The position numbers were made by a program, and so were the translations under genes. This document shows positions 63,359 to 64,000 of a DNA stretch of 64,000 nt, in pieces. Source of the stretch: Monomorium pharaonis (taxonomy: Eukaryota; Arthropoda; Insecta; Hymenoptera; Formicidae); contig NC_050470.1 in assembly GCF_013373865.1 (NCBI RefSeq), forward strand, positions 3,022,373 through 3,086,372. Reading direction: 5' to 3'. How positions within the stretch are numbered: position 1 is the stretch's first letter; the number at the start of each line of letters is the position of its first letter. The notes under the pieces were generated by a model. It had not been told where the DNA came from, did no database searches, and saw only the letters and a list, made by a program, of their open reading frames with translations.

Positions 63359-64000
63359 GTACGTATTGTATATACATATATAATTTAAATAACATATACA
63401 TATATAATGATATCGATCTCAGCCCAATATATTATTGAATTTTATTTCAAAACAATCTCAAGTAATATCTAAAGATTCAAATATAAATACCGATGCGTTA
63501 AAAAATAAGGTCTTTGTGAATTGTTTTGAAAAAACGGAAAACGATAATGAAGTCGTATTTATTGCATTAAAGATTATTTCCTTTTCTGTACTATGCCACT
63601 TTTGTCTTGTGTAAAATTAAATTTTTTTAAAACCGTGTTTCTTAAAAATATTTAGATTATTTATTTTGAATAATCACTGATACGTAGAAAAATAAAAAAT
63701 GAAAAAATTATTGTAAGTTTTATATCATGGTATAAATAAGGTTTTATACGCGCGACTTATTAATATGCATAAATAATCAAACTTCAGCCAAATCTAATTC
63801 AATATAAATTTAAAAATTTTACTCCATTAAAATGTTCATTTTAGTAAGGTAAAATTTTTAAATACACACACACACAATATATAAACATTACCCCACAATA
63901 TAACACCATAGTCAGAAATCTCATGAACTTAGTATCACATAATATCATGCGATTCTGGAAAACCAAGTCCTTCAATATGTATAACAGCATATTATATTGA
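63064..64000 (-). other. probable second intron of copy C
   Basis: AT-rich, without coding sequence on either strand. It contains a TA/TG microsatellite (about 63325-63375) and a short CA run (63864-63876). The preceding exon would lie past the window edge. Confidence 0.6.

Overview
The window is insect nuclear DNA, most probably from an ant or another hymenopteran. It is AT-rich with islands of GC-richer sequence. Its genes have short spliceosomal introns and animal-type splice sites, and it carries a 355-residue arginine kinase, a takeout/JHBP-family gene and a Broad-type BTB zinc-finger gene. The species assignment is inference; that it is an insect is well supported.

Layout, left to right. 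(1) 0.8-4.8 kb: arginine kinase on the + strand, with three coding exons, a probable CAA-rich leader exon and poly(A) signals. (2) 6.3-9.1 kb: a phospholipid scramblase on the - strand, with four coding exons recognised and the extreme N-terminus unresolved. (3) 9.1-26.7 kb: a long gene-free stretch with repeats (a ~1.06 kb foldback element, a ~326 bp palindromic element, two damaged copies of an unrecognised coding repeat), a homeodomain-site-rich block near 12.3-12.7 kb and a CpG-rich promoter region. (4) 26.7-27.2 kb: an intronless Rap2 small GTPase with long flanking UTR-like sequence. (5) 34.5-64 kb: an array of an unrecognised ~960-970-residue, apparently all-helical protein family on the - strand. 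Copy A (34.5-38.5 kb) and copy B (40.2-44.2 kb) are complete. A gutted copy lies at 52.8-53.2 kb. Copy C (61.2-63.1 kb) runs off the right edge.

Other loci sit inside this array. One is a takeout/juvenile-hormone-binding-protein-like gene on the + strand (47.2-51.2 kb). Another is a Ty3/gypsy-type LTR retrotransposon (53.55-56.98 kb) with near-identical 239 bp LTRs and a 5 bp target-site duplication, which has lost most of its protease and integrase. The third is an intact, intronless 537-codon Broad-like BTB zinc-finger gene (57.3-58.9 kb), best explained as a retrocopy. Shared 3' flanks and a conserved downstream block show that the array arose by repeated segmental duplication. Exon boundaries and phases in copies A, B and C are identical: phase 0, 0 and 2 for the three coding introns.

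No pathway links these genes. Arginine kinase (phosphagen energy buffer), scramblase (membrane lipid distribution) and Rap2 (signalling) are ordinary conserved insect genes. The accessory interest lies in the undescribed tandem family, its carcass, the retrogene within it and the foldback elements. No rRNA, tRNA or CRISPR array was seen.
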